A program made the position numbers and the translations under genes. A DNA stretch of 13,402 bases from an uncultured Bacteroidota bacterium (GTDB lineage: Bacteria; Bacteroidota; Bacteroidia; 2-12-FULL-35-15). The stretch covers positions 1 through 13,402 of the forward strand of contig CAIRRW010000209.1 in assembly GCA_903881065.1 (NCBI GenBank), given 5' to 3'. Shown piece by piece: positions 1 through 7,352 of the stretch; the first letter of the stretch is position 1, and every line of letters begins with the position of its first letter. Under the pieces are notes generated by a model, which saw only the letters and a list, made by a program, of their open reading frames with translations, searched no databases and was not told where the DNA came from.

Positions 1-52
1 CTTTATCCTAAATTATAATGTAATTTGCACCCATAAACTAAGAATTTTATTT

Positions 53-517
53 ATGGAAAATAAACAACCTATATCGTTAGACGAAATTAGAAAACATCGA
101 AAGCCCATTAAAAACATAAACATTGAACACAAAAATCGTCTTTCTAAAATGGATAGATTAGCTTTATGGATTACAGAGCACGTAGGAACAATGGGTTTCT
201 TTATCATTATTTTTATTTGGACTTTTGGGTGGTTAGGTTGGAATTCAATTGGTCCCGCTGCGATGAGATTTGACCCTTATCCTGCATTTGTATTGTGGCT
301 TTTTCTATCAAATATGATACAAATATTCTTGATGCCATTAATAATGATAGGGCAAAATTTGCAATCTGCACATTCTGAAGCTCGTGCAGAAGCCGATTTT
401 GAAGTGAATACTAAAGCTGAATATGAAATTGAAACAATTTTGATGCATTTAGAAAACCAAAACAAACTAATTTTGGAAATATTGCAACATATCCAGAAAA
501 ATGGTTTAGAGAAATGA
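53..517 (+). CDS. DUF1003 family small membrane protein
   Basis: A 154-residue protein of the DUF1003 family, whose biochemical function is unknown. Two hydrophobic segments are visible, about residues 47-63 (GFFIIIFIWTFGWLGW) and 76-99, separated by a short loop with the family's FDPYP motif at 73-77. After the second helix comes the characteristic polar, charged stretch with RAEADFEVNTKAEYEIE (111-127), followed by a probable coiled coil to the C terminus. The N-terminal 40 residues are basic and lack a signal peptide, so the protein is probably an inner-membrane protein with both ends on the cytoplasmic side. The ATG at 53 gives a family-typical length. It is followed by 194 nt without a gene and probably forms its own transcription unit. 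Family assignment is from remembered motifs; no role is inferred. Confidence 0.85.
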   Translation: MENKQPISLDEIRKHRKPIKNINIEHKNRLSKMDRLALWITEHVGTMGFFIIIFIWTFGWLGWNSIGPAAMRFDPYPAFVLWLFLSNMIQIFLMPLIMIGQNLQSAHSEARAEADFEVNTKAEYEIETILMHLENQNKLILEILQHIQKNGLEK

Positions 518-711
518 TGCAGTCAGTATTCAATCTTTTTGGTTAAAATTTATGTTCCGAGTTTAATACGAAAACAAAATACTTCATATAATAATATGTA
601 TCATTTGTCTTGTTTTCTGTTATATGTAAGAAATCTAAGAAAAAAAAACACCAAAACGATACAATTTATAATTTTATTGTGTATTATTGCGCTCTACTAA
701 ATAAATCGAGT

Positions 712-1668
712 ATGTTAAAACGTGTTGTTTTACTTATAATTGTGTCTGTTTCATCAGGTTGTAGCAATAACTTATTTGCTCAAGACCCTGAATTTACACA
801 ATTTTACGCAAACCCTCTTTATCTTAATCCTGCTATGGCAGGAACTGCTAACTGTCCGAGGTTTTGTTTAAACTACCGAAACCAATGGCCGGCAATTTCT
901 GGAACTTATGTTACTTACTCGGCTTCATATGATCAACACTTCGATGCTCTTAAAGGAGGCTTGGGCTTGCTCGTTTATGATGACAGAGCAGGACAGGGAA
1001 CTTTAACAACTTTTAATGCAAGTGGAATGTATTCATATCTATTAAATGTAAATCGAAAATTTTCCTTACGATTTGGATTAGAAGCCTCCTATTTTGAAAA
1101 AAGTATTGATTGGAGCAAACTAACCTTCGGTGATATGATTGATGAAAGAATGGGTTTTGTTTATAACACTAGAGAAATTCCTGGCAAATCAAAAGTTTCT
1201 TATGCTGATTTTTCTGCTGGAGTTTTTGGATATACAAAACGATTCTATTTTGGCTTTGCTGCTAACCATCTGACTCAACCAAATGAAGGATTTATCGGAA
1301 CTAGTCAACTTCCAATGAAACTTACAGGACATGTAGGTGCATTATTTCAAATTGGAGATAAAAGAAATGAAGTTACTGTATCTCCAAATGTATTGTATCA
1401 ACAGCAAGGGACTTTTCAACAACTTAACTTAGGCCTATATGCCACAAAAGGATCAATTGTTGGAGGTTTATGGTATCGAAATCAAGATGCATTTATTGCA
1501 TTAATAGGTTTTCAGCAAGCTCATTTTAAAGTTGGTTACAGTTATGACATTACAGTTTCAAAATTAACTAATGCAACTGCGGGTTCTCATGAAATTTCAT
1601 GCTCTTTAATTTTACATTGTAAACCAAAGAAGAAACATGTAAGAACAGTTAATTGCCCTTCTTTTTAG
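712..1668 (+). CDS. PorP/SprF family type IX secretion system membrane protein
   Basis: A 318-residue outer-membrane protein of the PorP/SprF family. Members are beta-barrel-like proteins linked to T9SS and gliding; some pair with gliding adhesins or bind the PorE-type periplasmic protein. The mature N terminus is typical: DPEFTQFYANPLYLNPAMAG (25-44), then CPR and NYRNQWP. The body alternates glycine and aromatic residues as expected of beta strands (for example GLGLLVYDDRAGQG), and the C terminus ends in basic residues and CPSF, also common in the family. The open frame extends upstream to a TTG at 610, but the ATG at 712 is chosen because a signal peptide starts there (MLKRVVLLIIVSVSSG, cleavage probably after AQ at 23-24). 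An SSGC at 14-17 resembles a weak lipobox, but signal peptidase I cleavage is more likely. GldJ follows after 61 nt and is probably co-transcribed. Which PorP paralogue this is cannot be told. Confidence 0.88.
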   Translation: MLKRVVLLIIVSVSSGCSNNLFAQDPEFTQFYANPLYLNPAMAGTANCPRFCLNYRNQWPAISGTYVTYSASYDQHFDALKGGLGLLVYDDRAGQGTLTTFNASGMYSYLLNVNRKFSLRFGLEASYFEKSIDWSKLTFGDMIDERMGFVYNTREIPGKSKVSYADFSAGVFGYTKRFYFGFAANHLTQPNEGFIGTSQLPMKLTGHVGALFQIGDKRNEVTVSPNVLYQQQGTFQQLNLGLYATKGSIVGGLWYRNQDAFIALIGFQQAHFKVGYSYDITVSKLTNATAGSHEISCSLILHCKPKKKHVRTVNCPSF

Positions 1669-1729
1669 TTTACCCAAACAATTATTTATTTGAATATCAA
1701 TTTAGAAGTATATATAAATTAAATTAGAA

Positions 1730-3292
1730 ATGAAAAACGTATCAAAAATTGCTTTTTTTACTGGAATTATAACACTTTTTTCCTGTGGTAAAGAAAGATC
1801 TCCTGTGACTGCTTGGGAATATAACAATCCTAAAAATGGAGGGTTCGATGTTCCTGCTTATGAAGAACAAGAAACTGGACCAGGATTGGTTCTTATTGAG
1901 GGAGGCACTTTTACAATGGGAAGAGCAGAGCAAGATGTAACATACGATTGGAATGCTATTCCAAGAAGAGTTACTGTATCTTCCTTTTATATGGATCAGA
2001 CGGAAGTACGTAATTTAGATTACCTTGAATATTTACATTGGACTGCACGTGTATTTAATGCCAACTTCCCTGATGTTGTGAAAAAAGCTATGCCTGATAC
2101 TTTAGTTTGGCGTAACCGATTAGCATTCAATGAACCCTATGTTGAATATTATTTACGCCATCCTGCTTACAGAGATTATCCTGTAGTTGGTATAAATTGG
2201 CTACAAGCGAATGATTTCTGTGCTTGGCGTACTGATAGGGTAAATGAGTTCATATTAATTCGTGAAGGTATTTTGGGAATGGCACCTACTCCTACTGAAA
2301 ATGATTATTTTAATACAGATGAATATTTAGCAGGCAAATGGCAAGGAACGGTTTTATCTCCTATTCCTTCCAAAGACCCTAATGGCGGAGACCGATTAGT
2401 TCGCATGGAGGATGGAATTTTCCTACCTCGTTATAGACTCCCAACTGAAGCTGAATGGGAATTTGCAGCCTATGGGTTAATTGGAAACACAATAAATGAA
2501 GATATTAAAGAAAGAAAACTTTACCCTTGGAATATGCATGGAGTTCGTAATGCTGACGATAAATACCTAGGTAAAATGTTTGCGAATTTCCAACGTAGTA
2601 ATGGTGACATGATGGGAGTTGCAGGTGCTCTTAATGATGCCGGAGATGTTACTACACCAGTATTTTCTTATTGGCCAAATGACTATGGACTATATAATAT
2701 GGCAGGTAATGTAAGTGAATGGGTAATGGATGTTTATCGTCCTCTTTCTCCTGAGGATAAATCCGATTTCAGACCATTCCGTGGCAATGTATTTAAAACG
2801 CAAGTCCGTGATGTTGATGGCATTAAGATTAATGACTCCTTGAAATATGACTCTGACAGTAATATTGTAAGTATTCCTGGGATGGTTTTATGGCGGGATG
2901 TTAGTGTTGCTGTAAAAGATGATAACCTAGATGAGCGAAGAAATTATAAATATGCGGATAATATTAACTACTTAGATGGTGACTTAAAATCTCAGACTGC
3001 ATTAAGTAATCCTTCATGGACAGAAACAACACCTTATGACAAAGCTGCTCAGGGAGGTAAACCTGAAAGTAGTGGAATGTATGATTATCCAGCAACATTG
3101 GTTGGTGGTAGTGGTACATCCTTAATAAACGATAAAGCAAGAGTTTACAAAGGTGGTTCATGGAAAGACCGTGCTTATTGGATGGTTCCAGGAACAAGAC
3201 GATTCCTTGATCAACGTCAGTCAACTGATTGTATTGGATTTAGATGCGCTATGACTCGTGTAGGCAGTCCAATAGGACTAGGAGGAAAATAG
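1730..3292 (+). CDS. gldJ: Gliding motility / T9SS lipoprotein GldJ
   Basis: A 520-residue lipoprotein with a formylglycine-generating-enzyme (SUMF1) fold. In Flavobacterium, GldJ is needed for gliding and T9SS function and stabilises GldK. A lipoprotein signal peptide ends in LFSC with the acylated cysteine at 19, followed by GKER, so outer-membrane anchoring is expected. The GldJ-type N-terminal block is clear: NPKNGGF (33-39), then GPGLVLIEGGTFTMGR (50-65), FYMDQTEV (86-93), PDTLVWRNRL (122-131) and HPAYRDYPVVGINW (144-157). SUMF1 landmarks follow: RLPTEAEWEFAA (236-247), NMAGNVSEWVMD (323-334), KGGSWKDRAYW (474-484) and GFRCA (503-507). The PDTLVWRN and HPAYRDYPVVG blocks favour GldJ over the related GldK, and no gldLMN follows. 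It was probably recruited as a structural fold rather than an enzyme. It lies 61 nt downstream of the PorP-like gene and is the last gene before the terminator. Confidence 0.87.
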   Translation: MKNVSKIAFFTGIITLFSCGKERSPVTAWEYNNPKNGGFDVPAYEEQETGPGLVLIEGGTFTMGRAEQDVTYDWNAIPRRVTVSSFYMDQTEVRNLDYLEYLHWTARVFNANFPDVVKKAMPDTLVWRNRLAFNEPYVEYYLRHPAYRDYPVVGINWLQANDFCAWRTDRVNEFILIREGILGMAPTPTENDYFNTDEYLAGKWQGTVLSPIPSKDPNGGDRLVRMEDGIFLPRYRLPTEAEWEFAAYGLIGNTINEDIKERKLYPWNMHGVRNADDKYLGKMFANFQRSNGDMMGVAGALNDAGDVTTPVFSYWPNDYGLYNMAGNVSEWVMDVYRPLSPEDKSDFRPFRGNVFKTQVRDVDGIKINDSLKYDSDSNIVSIPGMVLWRDVSVAVKDDNLDERRNYKYADNINYLDGDLKSQTALSNPSWTETTPYDKAAQGGKPESSGMYDYPATLVGGSGTSLINDKARVYKGGSWKDRAYWMVPGTRRFLDQRQSTDCIGFRCAMTRVGSPIGLGGK

Positions 3293-3370
3293 GCTATTGC
3301 TTTATTATTGGCTTTACGAAATTGATATTGATTAATTTATATCTTCTTGTAAAGTAGTTAAAATAAAAAC

Positions 3371-3403
3371 AAAAAAGGCTGTCTTAATAAGACAGCCTTT
3401 TTT
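3371..3403. terminator. Bidirectional intrinsic terminator between convergent gldJ and ftsZ
   Basis: A perfect hairpin: GGCTGTCTT (3377-3385) pairs with AAGACAGCC (3389-3397) across a 3-nt loop. It is flanked by six A on the left and six T on the right, which also pair. Either strand therefore gives a GC-containing stem followed by a U run. It sits 79 nt past the gldJ stop and 19 nt past the ftsZ stop, the expected place for a shared terminator of two converging units. Confidence 0.93.
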
Positions 3404-3421
3404 AATTCATCAAACAACTAA

Positions 3422-5104
3422 TTAATCAACATTATCGTGCAAAAAAGAATTGTTTGGTTTAATCTCAACTTTTTTATCATCTCCTTCTGTCAATGTATAA
3501 CGTGACACTTGAGATTCCGAAGAATGAGGTGTTGTCGCCAAATTAATATTTCTTCTTTTGTAAGCAGGTTCGTTTTCCAACTCCGCTAAACCATTTGGAG
3601 TTTTAAGTTTATGGCTCAATGCTTTTAATTTGGCAACCCGATCCTGAGCTTTTCTTAACTGCTCATCGTTTTCAACTTTTGCAGTAATCTCTTTTTCTTT
3701 TTCCACTTCTGAAACAAATTGCTCTGCTTCATTATTGGAAAAAACAAAGGGCTCTTCAAAGGATTCAGTATTTGCTGTGTTAGTAATTTCAAATTCAAAA
3801 GTGAAATCATTTTTTTCTTCTACAATCTCTTCCACTTTTTCTTCTACAACTTCTTCTCTTACAAAAACGAAAGGTTCATGGGTTTCTTCTATCTCTTCAG
3901 TTACCTCTTCTAGTACTTCTTCGTTCACTATTTCTTCGTTCACAATAGTTTCGATAGTTTCCTCTTTTGTTTCTTCCTTTATATACGAAACCATTTCTAC
4001 CGCTTCACTGATAAAAGTTTCTTCCACTTCTTTAGTTTCAGCTAGAACAGGAATTACTGGAACTTCCTCCTTTTTCACCTCATCCATCAAATGCCTAACA
4101 ATTCTTTCAGGAGCTTTTTTCTCCATGTAAATTCCTGCATCTTTGTTAGAGTTAAATCCAGTCGCGATAATGGTAACATTAACTTTATCTCCAAGTGATA
4201 AATCAACTCCATAACCTTTAATTACTTCAGCTGTCATTCCTGCAGCATCCTGAATATAATCAGTTATCTCGCCCAACTCATCCATGGTAATTTCATCCTC
4301 TCCATAAGTAATATTTACCAATACATAACGTGCACCTTTAATATTGCTGTCATTTAATAATGGAGAAGCCATCGCTTGTTCTACAGCACGCAAAGCACGC
4401 TGTTCACCGCTTGCCTGTGCAGAACCCATAATTGCTACACCACTATCTTTCATTACTGTTTTTACGTCATTAATATCGGTATTAATCTGTAAAGTAGTTG
4501 TTATGATATCAGCAATTCCTTTAGCTGCAGTAGTCAGCACATCATCAGCATGTCCAAAAGCTTCAGTAACTTTCAAGTTGCCATATATCTCACGTAGTTT
4601 ATCATTACTGATTACGAGCAACGTATCCACATTTTGTTTCAACGATTCCATACCTTCATCAGCTTGCGCCTTACGTTTCTTTCCTTCAAATCCGAATGGA
4701 ATAGTAACTATACCAACAGTTAGTATTCCCATTTCTTTTGCAGCTCTGGCAATAACTGGAGCTGCACCTGTACCGGTTCCACCGCCTAAACCTGCAGTGA
4801 TAAATAACATTTCAGTATTGTTACCCAAAATGTTTTTTATATCCTCAATAGTTTCAATAGCAGCATTTCTGCCTACTTCAGGCAACGAACCTGCACCACG
4901 TCCTTTTGTTAATGTTGCACCCAATACAACTTTTAACGGCACAGGACTCATATCTAATGCTTGCTGGTCAGTATTGCAAACTATAAAATCAACTCCTTTG
5001 ATTCCTTGTTTGTACATATGGTTAACCGCATTGCTGCCACCACCGCCAACTCCAATAACTTTTATTATTGAAGAAGTGTCTTGAGGTAAATCGAATTTTA
5101 TCAT
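3422..5104 (-). CDS. ftsZ: Cell division protein FtsZ
   Basis: A 560-residue tubulin-like GTPase that polymerises into the cytokinetic ring. The GTPase core covers about residues 12-330: GVGGGGSNAVNHM (18-30), the tubulin signature GGGTGTGAAP (107-116), and a T7 catalytic loop in which N208, D210 and D213 align with the conserved synergy residues. The core is followed by a very long acidic linker (about 345-480) full of glutamate and valine, then a basic-rich segment (about 484-520, with LKTPNGLAELENEPAYKRR). The tail ends NNSFLHDNVD, the C-terminal peptide I associate with Bacteroidota FtsZ, so the 3' end is intact. At 560 residues it is much longer than the roughly 380 of E. coli FtsZ, almost entirely because of the linker. 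The ATG at 5104 opens directly on the core. It is the last gene of the cluster, 148 nt after ftsA, and ends 19 nt before the shared terminator. Confidence 0.97.
   Translation of the reverse strand: MIKFDLPQDTSSIIKVIGVGGGGSNAVNHMYKQGIKGVDFIVCNTDQQALDMSPVPLKVVLGATLTKGRGAGSLPEVGRNAAIETIEDIKNILGNNTEMLFITAGLGGGTGTGAAPVIARAAKEMGILTVGIVTIPFGFEGKKRKAQADEGMESLKQNVDTLLVISNDKLREIYGNLKVTEAFGHADDVLTTAAKGIADIITTTLQINTDINDVKTVMKDSGVAIMGSAQASGEQRALRAVEQAMASPLLNDSNIKGARYVLVNITYGEDEITMDELGEITDYIQDAAGMTAEVIKGYGVDLSLGDKVNVTIIATGFNSNKDAGIYMEKKAPERIVRHLMDEVKKEEVPVIPVLAETKEVEETFISEAVEMVSYIKEETKEETIETIVNEEIVNEEVLEEVTEEIEETHEPFVFVREEVVEEKVEEIVEEKNDFTFEFEITNTANTESFEEPFVFSNNEAEQFVSEVEKEKEITAKVENDEQLRKAQDRVAKLKALSHKLKTPNGLAELENEPAYKRRNINLATTPHSSESQVSRYTLTEGDDKKVEIKPNNSFLHDNVD
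3917..3946 (-). repeat. 15-nt tandem duplication in the ftsZ linker
   Basis: Two adjacent 15-nt units (3917-3931 and 3932-3946) match at 14 of 15 positions. On the coding strand they give the peptide repeat IVNEE-IVNEE within the acidic linker of FtsZ. This is an in-frame duplication of five codons, consistent with expansion of a disordered segment. Confidence 0.75.
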
Positions 5105-5167
5105 TTTTTTTAATTTATAACTATAAATTTTGTTGTACTCTAAAACAATTTTATTTTCAACGGACTA

Positions 5168-5209
5168 AAATTGCTTTTTTTTTTAACACGGATGCAATGA
5201 AAGCAATTT
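5168..5209. repeat. Inverted repeat in the ftsA-ftsZ intergenic gap
   Basis: AAATTGCTTT (5168-5177) and AAAGCAATTT (5200-5209) are perfect 10-nt inverted arms around a 22-nt spacer. The spacer includes most of a run of ten T (5175-5184). An 11-nt palindrome, TTAGTTACTAA (5208-5218), abuts it. The stem has only two G-C pairs and no U run follows it on the ftsZ-coding strand, so it does not look like a good terminator. It could be an operator or a weak RNA hairpin in the ftsZ leader, or chance in AT-rich DNA. Confidence 0.4.
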
Positions 5210-5252
5210 AGTTACTAACTATGAAATGTTAATTTCCTATTAAATAATTGTA

Positions 5253-6536
5253 TTAATTCTGTGCTGAATCCTCATCAAAAAAACTTTTTAACTTATCAAA
5301 GAATCCTCCTGATTTATCTTTTGAATGTCCTTTGATTTTCCCCGGGGTAGTTTCTTTTACTGTTCCATTTTTCTTATTTTGTTTATCAAGAGTTTCTAAG
5401 CCTTTCATAACAAGGCCCACAGAAGTAGCGAACATCGGGCTGGTTACCGCTTCACTTCCTTTTGCAAGATGTTCATTTGGATAACCTATACGTGCATCCA
5501 TTCCTGTAATATATTCCACCAATTGTGGAACATGTTTTAACAAAGCACCGCCTCCGGTTACAACAATTCCCGCAATTAATTTTTTCTCGTAACCTTAATT
5601 TTTTATTTCATAATAAACATGTTCAATTATTTCTTCCATTCTTGCTTGAATAATTGCAGACAAATTTTTTACAGAAATTTCTTTGTGGGGACGGCCTCTT
5701 AATCCTGGAATAGAAACAATTTCATTCTCCTGATTTTCGCTTGCTAAAGCAGAACCGAATTTTATTTTCAGTAATTCTGCTTGATTTTTAATAATTGTGC
5801 AACCTTCTTTAATATCTTCTGTTATTATATTTCCACCAAATGGAATAACTGCGGTATGTCTTATTATTCCATCCTGAAAAATTGCAATATCGGTTGTCCC
5901 ACCGCCAATATCAACAAGTACAACTCCTGCTTCTTTTTCTTCATCACTTAAAACTGCATCAGCGGACGCAAGAGGCTCAAGAGTTAATCCAGACACTTCA
6001 AGATTAGCTTTATGTACACATTTATATATATTTCTTGCTGCAGCAATTTGTCCGGTGATAATGTGAAAATTCGCTTCCAATCTAATACCAGCCATACCGA
6101 TCGGATTCTTTATGCCTGATTCATTGTCTATAATATATTCTTGTGGCACTACATGAATAATCTCCTCGCCAGGTTGCATAACAAGTTTGAACATATCATC
6201 AATCAAAGCATCAATATCATTCTGTGATATTTCATCCTCGGCGCTTGCTCTGGTTTTTATTCCTCTGTGTTGATTACTTTTTATGTGTTGACCAGCTATA
6301 CCAACATTCACAACTTTTATATCAACACCCGATTTGGTTTCAGCTTCTGCAACTGCAACACGAATTGCTTCAACAGTTTTATCAATATTCTGAACCACTC
6401 CTCTCGCTACACCATATGATTCGGATTTTCCCATTCCAAGGATTTCAATTTTTCCAAATTCATTTCTACGACCTACAATTGCAACAATTTTCGTTGTGCC
6501 AATATCTAAACCTACTACAATTTCTGATGATTCCAT
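5253..6536 (-). pseudogene. ftsA: Cell division protein FtsA, interrupted by an in-frame TAA
   Basis: FtsA is the actin-like ATPase that tethers FtsZ to the membrane. From ATG at 6536 the frame reads 313 residues: GLDIGTTKIVAIVG (9-22, phosphate-1 loop), a 1C domain with GVARGVVQNID, VDIGGGTTDIAIF (208-220, phosphate-2), then KEISVKNLSAIIQARMEEI. It stops at TAA (5595-5597). The same frame continues without a shift as GYEKKLIAGIVVTGGGALLK, then YITGMDARIGYPNEHL and a terminal amphipathic helix, FFDKLKSFFDED, the expected membrane-targeting sequence. Together the halves make 426 residues, close to family length. The first half alone would lack the adenosine-binding GGG motif and the membrane helix; the second half has only a TTG (5543) as a possible start and would not fold alone. 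Because the frame is kept, one base substitution (for example TCA serine to TAA) explains it better than an indel. Assembly error, true nonsense mutation and readthrough all remain possible. The gene lies 6 nt after ftsQ. Confidence 0.9.
5595..5597 (-). other. ftsA: In-frame stop codon inside ftsA
   Basis: The coding strand reads ATA AAA AAT TAA GGT TAC GAG AAA AAA. Conserved FtsA sequence lies on both sides in the same frame. TAA is also the ordinary terminator of ftsZ, ftsQ, murC, murG, ftsW, murD and mraY here, so a reassigned genetic code is excluded. The residue expected from homologues as I remember them is a small polar one, such as serine. Confidence 0.9.
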
Positions 6537-6542
6537 TTTACT

Positions 6543-7349
6543 TTATTTTTTAGTGCAAACTATTTGATTTTTAAATTTAAGATTAACTGTTGAATATCTT
6601 TCCCAATATCCTGTAGTGCTCAAGCCCTGAGTATAAAAAGTCATGAGCTTGTTAAATTTTTCTTTCATTTGGGTAGTGTCTCCAAAAATTATTTTGTTAT
6701 TACCAACTAGTGGAATCAATTCCATTTCCTTATCGCTATTAACGTAGATTTGCGAAATTTGTGATTGCCAAAATTTATCTTTATTGATATAAGTTGCCAT
6801 TGAAAATAATTCGTCAAGACAACTGTTTGCCGCTTTAACACTGTCTTTTCCAATATCTGCAATAGAATACATATAATTAGTCGCGAAAGCTTCTTTTATG
6901 TTTCCATTCGCAATCAAAACTCTTGCTGTATACTTTTCAGAAAGTGGCATTAATTTACCTGCTTCATCTATATAATAGCTGTCACCACTTGAATTAAATA
7001 TCCTTAATATCGGTTTGCGCTGCTTTACAACCACCTTTACATCCCCATCAATTGTTACATTAACTTGTGCTTTCGCAATATCTTCGTGACTATCCAATGC
7101 ACGCTCTAATTTTGGCACGCTCAATGAATATCTCGGCTGCCCAACAATAGAATCACCCCTATCTTTAATCAAATTCTCAACTTCCATCTTATCAAGAAAA
7201 TAAACATCGTCATTCAGATTTATTTTTACATCAATACTTTTGCAAACCAAATTCTCTTCTTTATTATTTACAAAGCTCATTAGTGCAAATAATCCTATAA
7301 TTAAACATACCCAAAGAGATACAAAAAGTATTTTTTTAAATTTTTTCAT
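6543..7349 (-). CDS. ftsQ: Cell division protein FtsQ (POTRA domain)
   Basis: A 268-residue bitopic inner-membrane protein of the divisome; FtsQ links cytoplasmic and periplasmic division proteins. A short basic N terminus (MKKFKK) precedes one membrane helix at about 7-27. Then comes a periplasmic POTRA-like region (about 36-113) with FLDKMEVENLI and a beta-strand ending VKVVVKQRKPILRIF, the usual Q-R-x-P motif at the end of POTRA. A beta domain follows with YYIDEAGKLMPLS and ARVLIANG, as in FtsQ proteins of this phylum. Overall sequence conservation in FtsQ is low, so the call rests on this architecture and on its place between murC and ftsA. It starts at ATG 3 nt after the murC stop and ends 6 nt before ftsA, suggesting translational coupling. 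Confidence 0.92.
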   Translation of the reverse strand: MKKFKKILFVSLWVCLIIGLFALMSFVNNKEENLVCKSIDVKINLNDDVYFLDKMEVENLIKDRGDSIVGQPRYSLSVPKLERALDSHEDIAKAQVNVTIDGDVKVVVKQRKPILRIFNSSGDSYYIDEAGKLMPLSEKYTARVLIANGNIKEAFATNYMYSIADIGKDSVKAANSCLDELFSMATYINKDKFWQSQISQIYVNSDKEMELIPLVGNNKIIFGDTTQMKEKFNKLMTFYTQGLSTTGYWERYSTVNLKFKNQIVCTKK

Positions 7350-7352
7350 TAT

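Noticed and set aside
14..27. Possible promoter before the DUF1003 gene (TATAAT, and TAATTTG resembling the Bacteroidota TAnnTTTG element)
   Set aside because: The TAnnTTTG match has the wrong spacing by one base, and the upstream element would fall at or beyond the window edge. In AT-rich DNA this is not enough.
682..689. Possible promoter element TATTATTG before the PorP-like gene
   Set aside because: One mismatch to TAnnTTTG and no TTTG-type partner about 19 nt upstream. The 518-711 gap otherwise shows no hairpin, RNA gene or small coding frame that I can support.
610..711. 34-codon N-terminal extension of the PorP-like gene from a TTG
   Set aside because: The extension is lysine-rich and polar and would place the signal peptide inside the protein; the ATG at 712 begins a proper signal peptide.
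3735..4130. 131-residue Ser/Thr-rich plus-strand open frame
   Set aside because: It is the antisense reading of the Glu/Val-rich FtsZ linker, which produces long Ser/Thr-rich frames by codon complementarity. There is no independent start signal or recognisable domain.
4344..5084. 246-residue plus-strand open frame
   Set aside because: Antisense to the highly conserved FtsZ GTPase core. The composition follows the complement of ftsZ codons and no family motif is visible.
5253..5543. Separate 96-residue gene downstream of ftsA
   Set aside because: It is the C-terminal part of FtsA in the same frame, with only a TTG as possible start, and conserved FtsA residues continue upstream of it.
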